Assembly: GCA_030847615.1 (NCBI GenBank)
Contig: JAUMIR010000002.1
Coordinates: 283,630,028 to 283,694,027, forward strand
Reading direction: 5' to 3'
DNA: 64,000 nt
Source: Gambelia wislizenii
Lineage: Eukaryota > Chordata > Lepidosauria > Squamata > Crotaphytidae
The position numbers and the translations under genes are program-made. Below, piece by piece: positions 21,497 to 32,056 of the stretch. Within the stretch, counting starts at the first letter, position 1, and each line of letters starts with the position of its first letter. The notes under the pieces are model-generated. The model did not search any database, was not told the origin of the DNA, and was given only the letters and a program-made list of their open reading frames with translations.

Positions 21497-22303
21497 GGAC
21501 TTTATCACATGGGGCTGAAATTGCAGAATTACAGCAGAATAGTAGCACCAATGGCTCCTGTTATCGCATTGGTGTCATCCTCCCATGGTCCATGTGTGCT
21601 CCAACTATTACTTGCGCGTAACTTTTCATTCACAGACAAAAGCTGTGAATAGCTGTCAATAGTGCTCTTTTCACCGTGTTGACGAGTGTGCAATAATTCC
21701 ATCCTGCTGTAGTTATAGCGTTAGTGGGAGGTCCTCCTGCTTTTTCTCCTCCCCATTTCCAAATGAGAACACATAATTAAATTTCCATTGGAGAGTCTGG
21801 AGATGAGCTCCAGGAAGCTCTTTTAATGAACTGTTGCCTTTTCTCAGAACTTTTTTTTTTGTTCATTTAATTGTGAAGTTGTTAATTTGTTATTTATTTG
21901 TTAATTTGTTTTTGGTGTCTTCTTTTGGTTAATTGAAGTGGTCTTTTGGTTCATTGAAGAAGTCTTTTGGTTAATTGAAGTGGTGTCTTCTTGTGAGAAC
22001 AGTCAAAACCTTGCCAATGCAAAATCATGGAAGTAGGAGACATTGTTTTTAAAGGTGCATGTGTGGGCCATCTCAAAGTCTTAATACTTCATAATTATGT
22101 CACAATGCAAAAACTAGTGTTACTATAGCATGAGCTTGAAGCCTGTTCTTAAAACACTAGTATGTAGTCATGTGATCTACCATTAGTGATATTGTTGCAC
22201 GATTATGGCAATGTGTGATAATTAATGTATTCATGCCACTATGATTCCGCTTCCCACAGTTGTGGAATTACAGCGTTTTTAGATGCTCATTTCATAAAGT
22301 CCT
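21497..22303. mobile_element. TIR MITE (GGACTTTATCA family), copy 2
   Basis: Left GGACTTTATCACATGGGG, right CATTTCATAAAGTCC. Flanks TTA and TTA form a 3-bp duplication of the type Harbinger uses. About 807 bp; includes a 27-bp tandem repeat (21932-21991). Confidence 0.75.
21932..21991. repeat. 27-bp tandem repeat
   Basis: Three imperfect copies of TCTTTTGGTTAATTGAAGTG, inside the MITE 21497-22303. Confidence 0.75.
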
Positions 22304-23589
22304 TAGTTAACTAACAGTTTCCCTCTTCAGAAGGTAAGAGTGTTCAGTCTTAGCCTGGATCTGTTTCTTGTAGAACAGCTACAATGAAAGCTCCTTTAGC
22401 AACATGTACTATCCAGATAATTATTTATGAATGGATGATGGATTGTAGGAGCAAATGAATGTGATGGCTAGTGTGCTGAATATTTAACACTCCAGACATT
22501 GAGGGCTATCTCAATGGCAGGTCTCAGTCTGTGTATTGTGCACATTTATTTCAAATACCTGAAGAGAGACCCCCACAGTTGTACATGTGAAATCTCTGTT
22601 CAGATGTTCTAAGAAAGTTGTGTGCCTGCTACCTGTCCCCAGGCATTGCCCCCAAGATGAATGCCTGGAGATGGGGATCAGGATAAGATAACAAGGAAGG
22701 GATAAGTGTAGTAACAACCTGAATCCTTCCCAAAGTTGACACATTTTTACCAAGATTACTAGGCCCATCAGTCTGGTGGTAGAGGGGGGGGAGATTTTAT
22801 TCTTTCTTTGTTTGTTTATTTATCTGAAGGATTTTTATCCAATTCTTTTTCCAAAATGGTTCCACAGAGCAGTTTACAAAGCTCAATAATGAGTCAGGTC
22901 TTGTCTGAAGGCTTATAATCTAAAAGCCATAACACAAAGGAAGGTAAATTGGAAGGATGGGGAGGAGAGGGAACAAACTTGGCCACTAGTTCTGTATTAT
23001 AAAGTGTTATAATGACCAGCTGGGACAAAAAGAAATTCAAGGACAGAAGGACCACAATGTTGCTAGTGTCTTATCAGGCCCAGTGGGGAGGCATTGCTCC
23101 CTTTGGGCAAAATCCTATTGGTGACATACAAAGGCAGAATCCCTGGGTATACAGTGTAGCCACTTTTGTGGGCACAGAGGGCACAGTGTAGCTACTTTTG
23201 TGGGCACTTTGAGCAGTACTTTTGGCCTAGTTATTTAATGGTGGCCAGATGGCTACAAGTGCAGGCTCCACATCCCCCCTGCCACCAATTTTGACCATGG
23301 AGGTACACCCAGGTGTTGGGCTCCCTCTGTGGAGCTGGGAACGAAGCAGCAGCCTTTGCCCTTTTCAAGGGGGAGGGTAAGGCAGCTCCTTGTGACTGGG
23401 CAAATGCAGCTGGGCAGTGCCTAGGCACCGCACCTACCACCAGCGAGTGTTATGGCTGCTGCCTTGTGACTCAGGTGAATTAGTACAAGAAGTGTTTTTC
23501 AGTTAGTATGTCTAGCTCACCAAGTAGACTTGGCTATTTCTTTGCTACCCTTTTAAATGTTTTCTTTAAAAAAACAAAGAATAAATGAA
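22304..23589. other. intergenic, nothing firm
   Basis: 22840-22930 (CCACAGAGCAGTTTACAAAG) resembles a LINE 3' UTR. 23145-23210 has two copies of CAGTGTAGC.ACTTTTGTGG in tandem. No exon is supported. Confidence 0.35.
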
Positions 23590-24572
23590 TGACCAGTGGG
23601 GTGCCACAGGGTTCTGTCCTGGGCCCAGTGCTATTCAACATCTTTATCAATGACTTGGATGAGGGAATTAGGGGCATACTTATCAAATTTGCAGATGACA
23701 CCAAATTAGGAGGGGTAGCTAATACCTAGAGGACAGGATCAAAATTCAGAATGACCTGGATAGACTGGAGAGCTCGGCCAAAGCTAACAAAATGAAATTC
23801 AACACGGAGAAATGTAAAGTACTGCACTTAGGGCGGAAAAATGAAATGCATAGATATAGGAAGGGAGAGACCTGGCTGAACGAGACTACATGCGAAAGGG
23901 ATCTAGGAATCCTAGTAGACCACAAGTTGAACATGAGTCAACAGTGTGATGCGGCAGCTAAAAAGGCCAATGCGATTTTGGGCTGCATCAATAGAAGTAT
24001 AGTGTAGATCAAGGGAAGTAATAGTGTCACTCTATTCTGTCTTGGTCAGACCTCACTTAGAATACTGTGTCCAGTTCTGGGCACCACAATTCAAAAAGGA
24101 TATTGACAAATTGGAGCGTGTCCAGAGGAGGGCGACTAAAATGGTGAAAGGTCTGGAAACCATGCCTTATGAGGAGAGACTTAGGGAGCTGGGTATGTTT
24201 AGCCTGGAAAAAAGACGGTTAAGAGGCGATACGATAGCCCTGTTTAAGTATTTGAGGGGATGTCACGCTGAGGATGGAGCAGGCTTGTTTTCTGCTGCTC
24301 CAGAGACTGGAACACGGAGCAATGGGTGCAAGCTCCAGGAACAGAGATTCCACCTCAACATGAGGAGGAACTTTTTGACAGTAAGAGCTGTTTGGCAGTG
24401 GAACACGCTCCCTCGGAGCGTGGTGGGGGGTCTCCTTCCTTGGAGGTCTTTAAACAGAGACTGGATGGCCATCTGTTGAGGATTCTTTGATCAAGATTTC
24501 CACGTGGCAGGGGGGTTGGATTGGTTGGCCCTCGTGGTCTCTTCCAACTCTGCAATTCTATGATTCTATGAT
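23590..24572 (+). mobile_element. CR1 LINE, reverse transcriptase palm to 3' end
   Basis: Encodes [20 protein letters not shown], then the catalytic-box context [16 protein letters not shown] (the FADD of the palm). Then [46 protein letters not shown] and [14 protein letters not shown]. It ends with the CR1 tail and ATTCTATGATTCTATG. A frameshift near 23725 and a stop near 24008 break the frame. It is the longest sense CR1 of the window. Confidence 0.92.
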
Positions 24573-25131
24573 ATGAATGTTTACCGGTAAATTAATAGCA
24601 GCCCATAACACATTTTTTAAAAAATAAAAATGACTGTCAGTAGGCAGCTGGTTTTATAGCACCGCTACAAAACTGATTATTATTCCTTTCCTTTAGCTAT
24701 TAGGTTGGTTAAAAAAAAAAACACTAAATGATAGTTTACCATTATAAGAATTACCAACAGTAGACCTTGGGCTCTCTTACTCCCTCCTCCTCCCCTGTAT
24801 CTTCCTCCTCCTCTGTTGTAGCCAGGAGGAGGAATTTGAATATGTCTGGTTTTGTTTTAGATTAATCACAACACATGCTGTGTTGAGCAAACTCAAACAC
24901 ATTGTAGTTGGAGCAGGCTTGTTCCAACTAATTATAGATAAAATTAACCACAGTTTAGTAGTAAACTACATATTAAACAACTGTCATTTGAATCAGAAAT
25001 GGAAGCATCAGTTCTCCTATTTGTAGCTATGCCATCAGAGGCAGGGATAATGAATAAGCTCAAGGTATACTGTGTCTTGTTACTGTAGTACTAAACCACA
25101 GCTTAATGTTTTGACCAAATGGAAGTGATTA
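24573..25131. other. intergenic, nothing recognised
   Basis: AT-rich with an A(12) run near 24710 and a pyrimidine run near 24780-24810. No family motif. Confidence 0.4.
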
Positions 25132-25550
25132 CAGTCGTCCCTTCACATTCGCAGGGTTTAGGTTTCACAGACCCCCGGGGAATGTGAAAATTCCGCTAAT
25201 AACGACTGCCCTCCCCCTCCCCCACCAAAGCAACCAGGGGGCCTCCAGAGGCCCCATAGTCACTTCCCCCTGCCTCCCCCTCCCTCCCCAGGCCACCACA
25301 GGCCCTCCGGAGGCCCTCCAGATGCCGCATGGTTGCATCCCCAGCCCTCCCCCTCCCTCCCAAGGCACCCTCACCGCCTCTCCCACCCACCCACCCCGCC
25401 TGACCTCCTAAGGTGGCGAGGGGGGCTTGGAAGGCCCCCTCCCCACCTCTCCCACCCCTCTGGCCTGCTTCTCTCCCAAAAGAGGCCCTCCCAAAACTGC
25501 AAATACTCAAAACTGCGAATGCTAAATTCGCGAATATGGAGGGGCAACTG
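25132..25550. mobile_element. mariner-like MITE with pyrimidine-rich core
   Basis: Flanked by TA (25130-25131, 25551-25552). Ends CAGTCGTCCCTTCACATTCG and CGAATATGGAGGGGCAACTG. The middle 25205-25480 is strongly C-rich on + (CCTCCCCCTCCC-type runs) and differs from cores of other copies. Confidence 0.85.
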
Positions 25551-25674
25551 TATATTTGTCTTCATCTAGCATCTAGCCATTGAGACAGTATATTACTGAG
25601 GAAGATGTACAGGCTCTGCACACCAAATAAGAAACAAATGTGCATGAGCTGCACAGAATTATTATTTCTGTGGA

Positions 25675-25940
25675 AAGTCACATTTATTTATTTAGGTATT
25701 TATACACCCTGCTCTTCAGCCACAAAGGCTCCCAGGGCGACTTACAAATTGTTTTAAGCAATACCAATTTACACATTTACACCACATTAAGTGGTTTCCA
25801 ATGTGTGTTAGCTAATTGCCCCCACAAGCCAGGTACTCGTTTTACCGACCTATGAAAGGATGGAAGGCTGAGTGAACCTTGGAGACCTCTCGGATAGAAC
25901 TTGCAATGTGGTGGCTTGCAGTAGTGGCATTTAACCTCTG
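25675..25940 (-). mobile_element. Sauria-type SINE, reverse
   Basis: On + it reads from the (TTTA)n tail through CACCCTGCTCTTCAGCCAC, GTGTGTTAGCTAATTGCCCC, CCTATGAAAGGATGGAAGG to the head (GAACTTGCAATGTGGTGGC), the complement of the 12577 copy. Confidence 0.88.
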
Positions 25941-27091
25941 GACCCCCAGGGGTCCCTTTAATTCTGTTCTAAAAAACTAAGGCTAGAGAGAGAGAATAGT
26001 CTTTTTCAGAAAGCTCAAGGCAGCTTGAAAGAGGGTAACTGCTTATGTTTTGCACATTTTGTATTGTTTCTAATATCTGAAAAACCTGTTTCACTGGACA
26101 TAACAATCAGGCAAGAGAAATGTTTTTATACTCAGTACACCGTGGTAGGTGATGCTTTTCTCAAGCCACTTTCAGTACAATTAAAAACTGTATCTGTCTC
26201 TATGGTTGCTAGAAAGCAAAGTCCCCTTCATTGACATGACTCAGCAGGTCATGTAAGAAGAGAAATAAACTGAAAAGGAGAGAAGAATCAATGTTTTCAA
26301 ACCAGAGAAGAACAAGGATTCCAGTCAGACAGAAGCCAAATCCACACTGAAGATGATGGTAAGCGCATGCCTGCACTATAGCAATTCAGACTGCAAGAAT
26401 GTTCCTCCAGTCCTAAAAATAAAATCTGCAAATAGTGAACAGGAACTGGTGTCTCCTTCCCCTTCAATGGAAAGCTCTGGGGAGCTACACGAAAAGCCTT
26501 CTTCCTGACATAAGAGTTCTGGGAGTGGGTGCAAGTTCTTTTCTGCAGTCTGAAGAAGATGGCCATATATATGTTTGCCACCTGACCTTAGTGTGAATCA
26601 AGACCAAAAGACCAAACACAAGCCCTAAGGTACCTCTTCCACATGTGGCAAGTATCTCTGATTATCAAGAATGGTATGAGGAGCCTTTCTACTGGTCACT
26701 GACCAAACATGCATAGAATCTATGGCATGGGCCAAGGGCACTGCCAAAGGCAGCCAAGCAGCAAGTTCCTCAGGAGACTTGGTTGATAAGGGTAGACAAA
26801 TAAATTGAGCCCTGGGAAATGATGATGTGGAAAATTAATGGGTGACCCAGAAACAGAGGAAAGGTGAAGGGTTGCTTAGAGACACAAACAAGGTTGTGTG
26901 CAGTAGACATTAGAACAAATGAACTTGCATGCAGATATGTGTTTAAAGTTGAGTTAGACAAGCAGCATGGATCATACTTAGCACTGATATAGTGTACCTC
27001 AATGTGCTTTATGTAACTGTATCAGTAAAATTGTGATAAATTACTATCAGAATTGGGGAGAAGGGCTGATGCTGAGAACACAAGACTCAAT
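25941..27091. other. intergenic, nothing recognised
   Basis: No repeat family or exon recognised. Composition is unremarkable. Confidence 0.4.
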
Positions 27092-27609
27092 GGAGATTAT
27101 CAGACACGTTAAAAAGTGGTGTTACATGAATGCCAGGTGATCACTAAAGGGTTCCCTTTTCAGATGACATCGTCCCCCCACTCATTATGCACCCTTTCTG
27201 TGGCCATTTTGCTGGTACTGCTTTTTATTGATGGGAGAAGCCGTCAATAGATCCCCCATTCTGTTCCTGTCACAGATGTTCCTGCGTGTGACAAGGTGCC
27301 CCCTTTTGCTGGCGAGATCCCAGCGTCAATGGGTGGTCCCTAACAGAACACTTCCTGGTGAGATCGGGACATCCAGGTAAGTGACACTCTTTTAAAAAAC
27401 TTGCCTGGTTTACTTGGAAGTTTTAAGATTTCGATCCAGGAAGTGAAGAGAGCTCCATTAGAGCTCCTTTCACTCCTGGGCTGCCAGAACAACGGGAGTG
27501 GAGGTAGGTGTGATAGGGGAGGGTTATTGTGGCGGGACTGGAATGGGATGGGGCAGGAGTGGAGATTGTGGGACAGGAACACTTTTTTCATTCTTGTCTG
27601 ATAATCTCC
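27092..27609. mobile_element. TIR MITE (GGAGATTATCAGACA ends)
   Basis: Left GGAGATTATCAGACACG and right TTGTCTGATAATCTCC are inverted. Internal GAAGCCGTCAATAG matches the GTCAAT motif of 16046 and 34662. 518 bp. Its ends are nearly the same as those of the P331 palindromes (GGAGATTTTCAGACACGG). Confidence 0.8.
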
Positions 27610-28205
27610 TATATCAAGGCTACTTTGTCCTGATACTTCACAGTCACAGTGGGTGGAAGGTGTGGCTCTGGTTTCCTACAGATTGAATATGTGTGGAGGG
27701 CAAACCAATGGACAACCCTTAAGAAAATACAAGCGCAGATTGTAAAGTGGGACTATGATTTTGTTTCCATGTGCCTTGAAACCCTAGCTGTCAGTTTTGC
27801 TCTCCAAAACAGCTTTGGATGATTTGCAAATGAGAAGCTGTACTCAGGAGGGGTAATTAAATTTCCCCTTAACTGCTCATTCCTCCCTCATCCCTCCATA
27901 ATGCTCCCCTTCCCACATTCCTTTTTCTCCCATCATTTGTCTTTCATTCCCAAATACCCCTCTGGAAGTCTGGTTATGGAAAAGGAGCTAGACAATGAGG
28001 AACGGTTAAGTATTCCTCCTGTTATCTGTAAACTTTACCTCTAGAAATAACTCCCTTCCAATATTCCTTTACAGGGAAAAAGAGAGGCCAAAGCTTCAAG
28101 ACACCAGCCTCTAGTCAGCTGCTTTGTAGGTGTTGCCTATATCTCTGTCAGGGGGTCTCTGCACCAGTGTGGAAATGCTGTCAGTAGGTAAATCTGATAA
28201 ACCCA

Positions 28206-29040
28206 GGGGCTCTTTTACACAGCAGTTTTTATCCCGGGGAGAAGCGAGATATTTTCATCCCAAGTTCGTCTCTTATTGTTTACACGATTTGTCATGGGTA
28301 GCATAAATCTTGGTTTTTTTGGATTTGTTGTTCTGAGTACCTCCATCCTGGGATAGGGGCTTGCAAGGGAAGCCTGGCAATTCTGGATCTGCCATTTTTG
28401 GAATGGTCAGTCTTGGAGAACCACCCTCACTCCTGCCGGTCACAGCTACCCTCACCTCTAAAGAGAACCCCCATTCCCTGTCCCCACTTCTTTTCCTTCT
28501 AATAGAAAGCAATGTTTTATGTTCTGTCTGTTCCCCCAACTCCTCCCTCCACTTCTTTTCCTTCCAATAGAAAGCAATGCTTTAAGTTCTGTCTGTTCCC
28601 CCACTCTTCTCCCTCACTTCTTTTCCTTCTAATAAAAAGCAATGCTTTAAGTTCTGTCTGTCCCCCTACACTCTTCCCCCTCACTTCTTTTCCTTCTAAT
28701 AGAAAGCAATGCTTCAAGTTCTGTCTGTTCCCCCAACTCCTCCCTCCACTTCCTTTCCTTCCAGTAGAAAGCAATGCTTATGTTCTGTCTGCCCCCCCTA
28801 CTCTTCCCCCTCACTTCTTTTCCTTCCAATAGAAAACAATGCTTTAAGCAAGGCTGAGCCACAGCCCAGAGGAGGAGGCAGGGAGGGGCTGGTGGCCCTC
28901 AGCCGGCTGCAGCTTCTGCCAGCTGGGCATCAAGAATTGCAAGGCTTTCCTTGCAAGCCCACCCCCTCCAAAGTCTGACCAATGGACTTTCCTAAAAAGG
29001 TCCTGAAAAATAGAGGGGTGGAAAGTCACGGATTAACTGA
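28206..29040. mobile_element. Harbinger-like element, left end, holding a 65-bp minisatellite
   Basis: Left end GGGGCTCTTTTACACAGC, then CAGTTTTTATCCCGGGG. This resembles 29041 (GGGGCTGTTTACATGGC) and 56342 (GGTGTCAGTTACACGGC). The right end was not identified; the element may run into, or be interrupted by, the next one. Confidence 0.5.
28485..28850. repeat. 65-bp minisatellite, about six units
   Basis: Units recur with AATAGAAAGCAATGCTT at 28501, 28566, 28631, 28698, 28763 and 28828, each followed by a CTGTCTG and a C-rich stretch (CTCCCTCCACTTCTTTTCC). The 65-66 bp period gives open frames on both strands, which explains several spurious frames. Confidence 0.92.
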
Positions 29041-30128
29041 GGGGCTGTTTACATGGCAAAATAAATCCTCAAAGAATACAACAAGAAGCCTGATAGTTCC
29101 CACCCATTTCGAAGCCACAGCGCCCTTTTCAGAAGGAAGGGGTGCAAAAAACCCATAAGTCGCGCAGTATCAGCTTTCGCTAGTTTTCCCGACTTTTTTG
29201 ATTAAGTTCGCAAAAATGTGCATAATTGGTCATGGGAACTTACCATCCGTGTAAACTGGCATCAGCCTTTTCGAATTAGTGTGAGCAGAGCTGAATCCTG
29301 ATTGGTTGGAGTGACCATTCTGCCTTCTCCGAATAGACAGAGGGGTTGGAGAGAGAAATTCACCAAGCCTGCCATTTGCCCCCTCTTCTGCTTGCAGCCC
29401 ACTTTGGGAAATCTGCGCTGAGCCCTTCCTGTCTGTTTCAAAGGAAGGCTTTGGGGGTTGGGAAGACGATCGGGACTAGCCCCTGCTTGGCTGGTGTGTG
29501 CGTGTGTATGTGTGTGCATTCGTGCCTGCGGCAACCAGCCGATCACATGTTCGTCCTTTTGTTTCTTTGTCCTTCCCTTCATTTGCCTTTATTCATGGCT
29601 TTGGAGGCAGGGAAGATGATCAGGAATGGGGCTAGCCCCTGCTTGTGTGGTGTGTGTGCGTGCATGCGTGCAGTAGATCGTACCACCATGCTTTTGCTTG
29701 TTCGCGCTTTCCTTCACTCCTTTCTTTATTCAAGCCTTTCGGGGCAGGGGAAAATGGGGGAGTTGAGAGATCGCTCTTTCGATGTCTTGTTTGTTTGTCC
29801 TTTTCTTTCCTCTCATTATTTATGATCTCCATGACCCCCTCCTTGCTCCCTCCCCACCTCCTGCCTGGCTTTAATCATCTGGAGGCGATCCCCCCCACCT
29901 TTGCCTGTGTAAACTAAGGAAAACCGAAACTGGCTGCATCTTCCGAATAAGCCAGAATTCATGTCATTAATGTGCTCCTAATGCGAAAGAGCGGTAATCC
30001 AGAATCTCGCGAACTTTTTCCTGTATTTTGCTGCCCCTTCCTTCTGAATAGACTGTGATGTGTGTGAACTACTAAGGATCCACACTAATTCTTCTTGGGC
30101 TTTTTTTGTTGTCATGTAAATGTTCCCC
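29041..30128. mobile_element. Harbinger-like nonautonomous element
   Basis: Left GGGGCTGTTTACATGGC; right GTCATGTAAATGTTCCCC. Flanks TGA and TGG. About 1.09 kb, no transposase. Contains internal TTTACAC-type motifs (CCGTGTAAACTGG near 29250, CTGTGTAAACTAAGG near 29905), so it may be composite. Confidence 0.6.
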
Positions 30129-30171
30129 TGGAGCTACAGAGACTGCAGAGTTGCTCCTAAAGTGAATCTGT

Positions 30172-30520
30172 TTCAGTTCATGAATATATTTTTTATTCCT
30201 TTCTATATCATTTCTGTTTAAATTAATATATTTCTTCATTTGGTCCAATGTATCTTGTACTTCAGACATTTGAACTTTCACATCAGCTAAATCCTGTTTG
30301 ATATCAATCATAAAAGTGCTTATTTCTTCCATGAATTTCCTTTGGTATTCTGGAGGTTCATCTAACGAATTTCTACTTTCTTGGGGTTCTGCAGTCCTTA
30401 CTTTACCAGATCTCATATTGATAACTTAATAAATTAAAAAATCTATCATTCTATCTTAATTTGTCCCATAACTGTGTGAAATAATATACTATATAGATGA
30501 GATTCTAGATATTATATATT
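30172..30520 (-). mobile_element. L1-ORF1-like insertion flanked by 17-bp direct repeats
   Basis: The minus strand starts MRSGKVRTAEPQ at 30416 and then encodes a heptad-like coiled coil (IKQDLADVKVQMSEVQDTLD, then NDIERNKKYIHELK). This is like the N-terminal part of LINE-1 ORF1 proteins. TCCTAAAGTGAATCTGT stands on both sides (30155-30171 and 30521-30537). There is no poly(A)/poly(T) at either end. Assignment to L1 rests on coiled-coil style only and is tentative. Confidence 0.55.
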
Positions 30521-30572
30521 TCCTAAAGTGAATCTGTGAGGGGATTTTAGAGCTTCTTGTTTGAGTGAGAAT

Positions 30573-32056
30573 GGAGATTATCACATGAGGCTTTATTCCA
30601 GAATTATATAAAGGTATTAGCAAATTTGGCCAATATTTATCACACAACAATTGTCTCTATTCCGTTGCTGGTTTGCGTTCTAGGCATTTCTGTAGTGCAC
30701 CTCTTCATTGACAGGGAAAACCCATCAATGGCTCTCAATACCATTGCCATGCCAATATTCCCCTTTATGTGGTAAGTCCCTTCCGTGGCAATAGTAGAAT
30801 CATAGAATCATAGAGTTGGAAGAGACCACAAGGGCCATCCAGTCCAACCCCCTGCCATGCAGGAATAAACAATCAAATCATTCCTGACAGATGGCCATCC
30901 AGCCTCTGTTTAAAAACCTCCAAAGAAGGAGACTCCACCACACTCTGAGGTAGTGTATTTCACTTCCAAACAGTTCTTACTGTCAGGAAGTTCTTCCACA
31001 TGTTTAGGTGGAATCTCTTTTCCTGTAGTTTGAACCCATTGCTCCGTGTCCTAGTCTCTGGAGCAGCAGAAAACAAGCTTGCCCCATCCTCAGTATGACA
31101 TCTCTTCAAATATTTAAACATGGCTATCATGTCCCCTTTCAACCTTCTCTTCTCCAGATTAAACATGCCCAGCTCCATAAGTCGCTCCTCATAGGGCATG
31201 GCTTCCAGACCTCCCACCATCCTGGTCACCCTCCTCTGGACACTACTTCCCTTGATCTAGACACTATACTCCTATTAATGCAGCCTAGAATCACATTGAC
31301 TGTTTTAGCTGTTGCATTGCACTGCTGACTCATGTTCAGCTTGTGGTCCACTAAGACTCCTAAATCCCTTTCGCATGTACTGCCATCAAGCCAGGTGTCA
31401 CCCACCCTATATCTGTGCATTTCATTTTTACTGCCCAAGTGTAATTTCTCCCTGTTGAAATTCATTTTGTTAGTTTTGGCCCAGCTTTCTTATCTTTTGA
31501 GGTCGTTTTGGATTCTGATCTTGTGCTCTGGGGTATTAGCTACCCCTCCTAATTTGGTGTCATCTGCAAAATTGATAAGCATGCCCTCTATTCCCTCATC
31601 CAAGTCATTGATAAAGATGTTGAATAGCACTGGGCCCAGGACAGAGCCCTGTGGCACCCCACTGGTCACTTCTCTCCAGGATGAAGAGGAGCCATTGGTG
31701 ACTACCCTTTGGGTTATGACGGAAGTCACTTGGCAAAGGGAGCATGATCCTCCTGCTCTCCTCTTCTCTCTCCCCTCCCCCTTGCTATTCCTAAGCTGAC
31801 AATGATTGTTTTTTTCTCCATGTGTCTATTTTTTTAAGTTTCTGCTGTGATTGCATAATTATGGGAATATGATAAAATAAAAATCATTTTTTCTAGTTAC
31901 TCCATAAATGCGCAATTGTGGAACAGTTTTTTTTTTTAAAAGAAAGGCATGCATGTGCTGAAGCTGGGGTTACAGAGCCAGTGCGGAAGGACAGATGATT
32001 GGCAAAGCACCATAACCACAGTGTACTCACATGATTGAAGAGACAGTGTGATAATG
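30573..32056. mobile_element. TIR MITE hosting a CR1
   Basis: Left GGAGATTATCACATGAGG; right AGACAGTGTGATAATGAATT. The internal motif AACCCATCAATGG is like the GTCAAT motif of the MITE family. A CR1 in reverse orientation occupies 30795-31735. Boundaries are approximate. Confidence 0.6.
30795..31735 (-). mobile_element. CR1 LINE, reverse, nested in a MITE
   Basis: The minus strand encodes [39 protein letters not shown], then TCERDLGVLVDHKLNMS, LEAMPYEERLMELGMFNLEK and RFHLNMWKNFLTVR. It ends in the CR1 tail at 30795. There is a small deletion near 31245. Orientation is opposite to 23590-24572. Confidence 0.92.

Noticed and set aside
28485..28850. CRISPR-like regular repeats
   Set aside because: Eukaryotic minisatellite: no unique spacers of constant length, no cas genes, and the genome is vertebrate.
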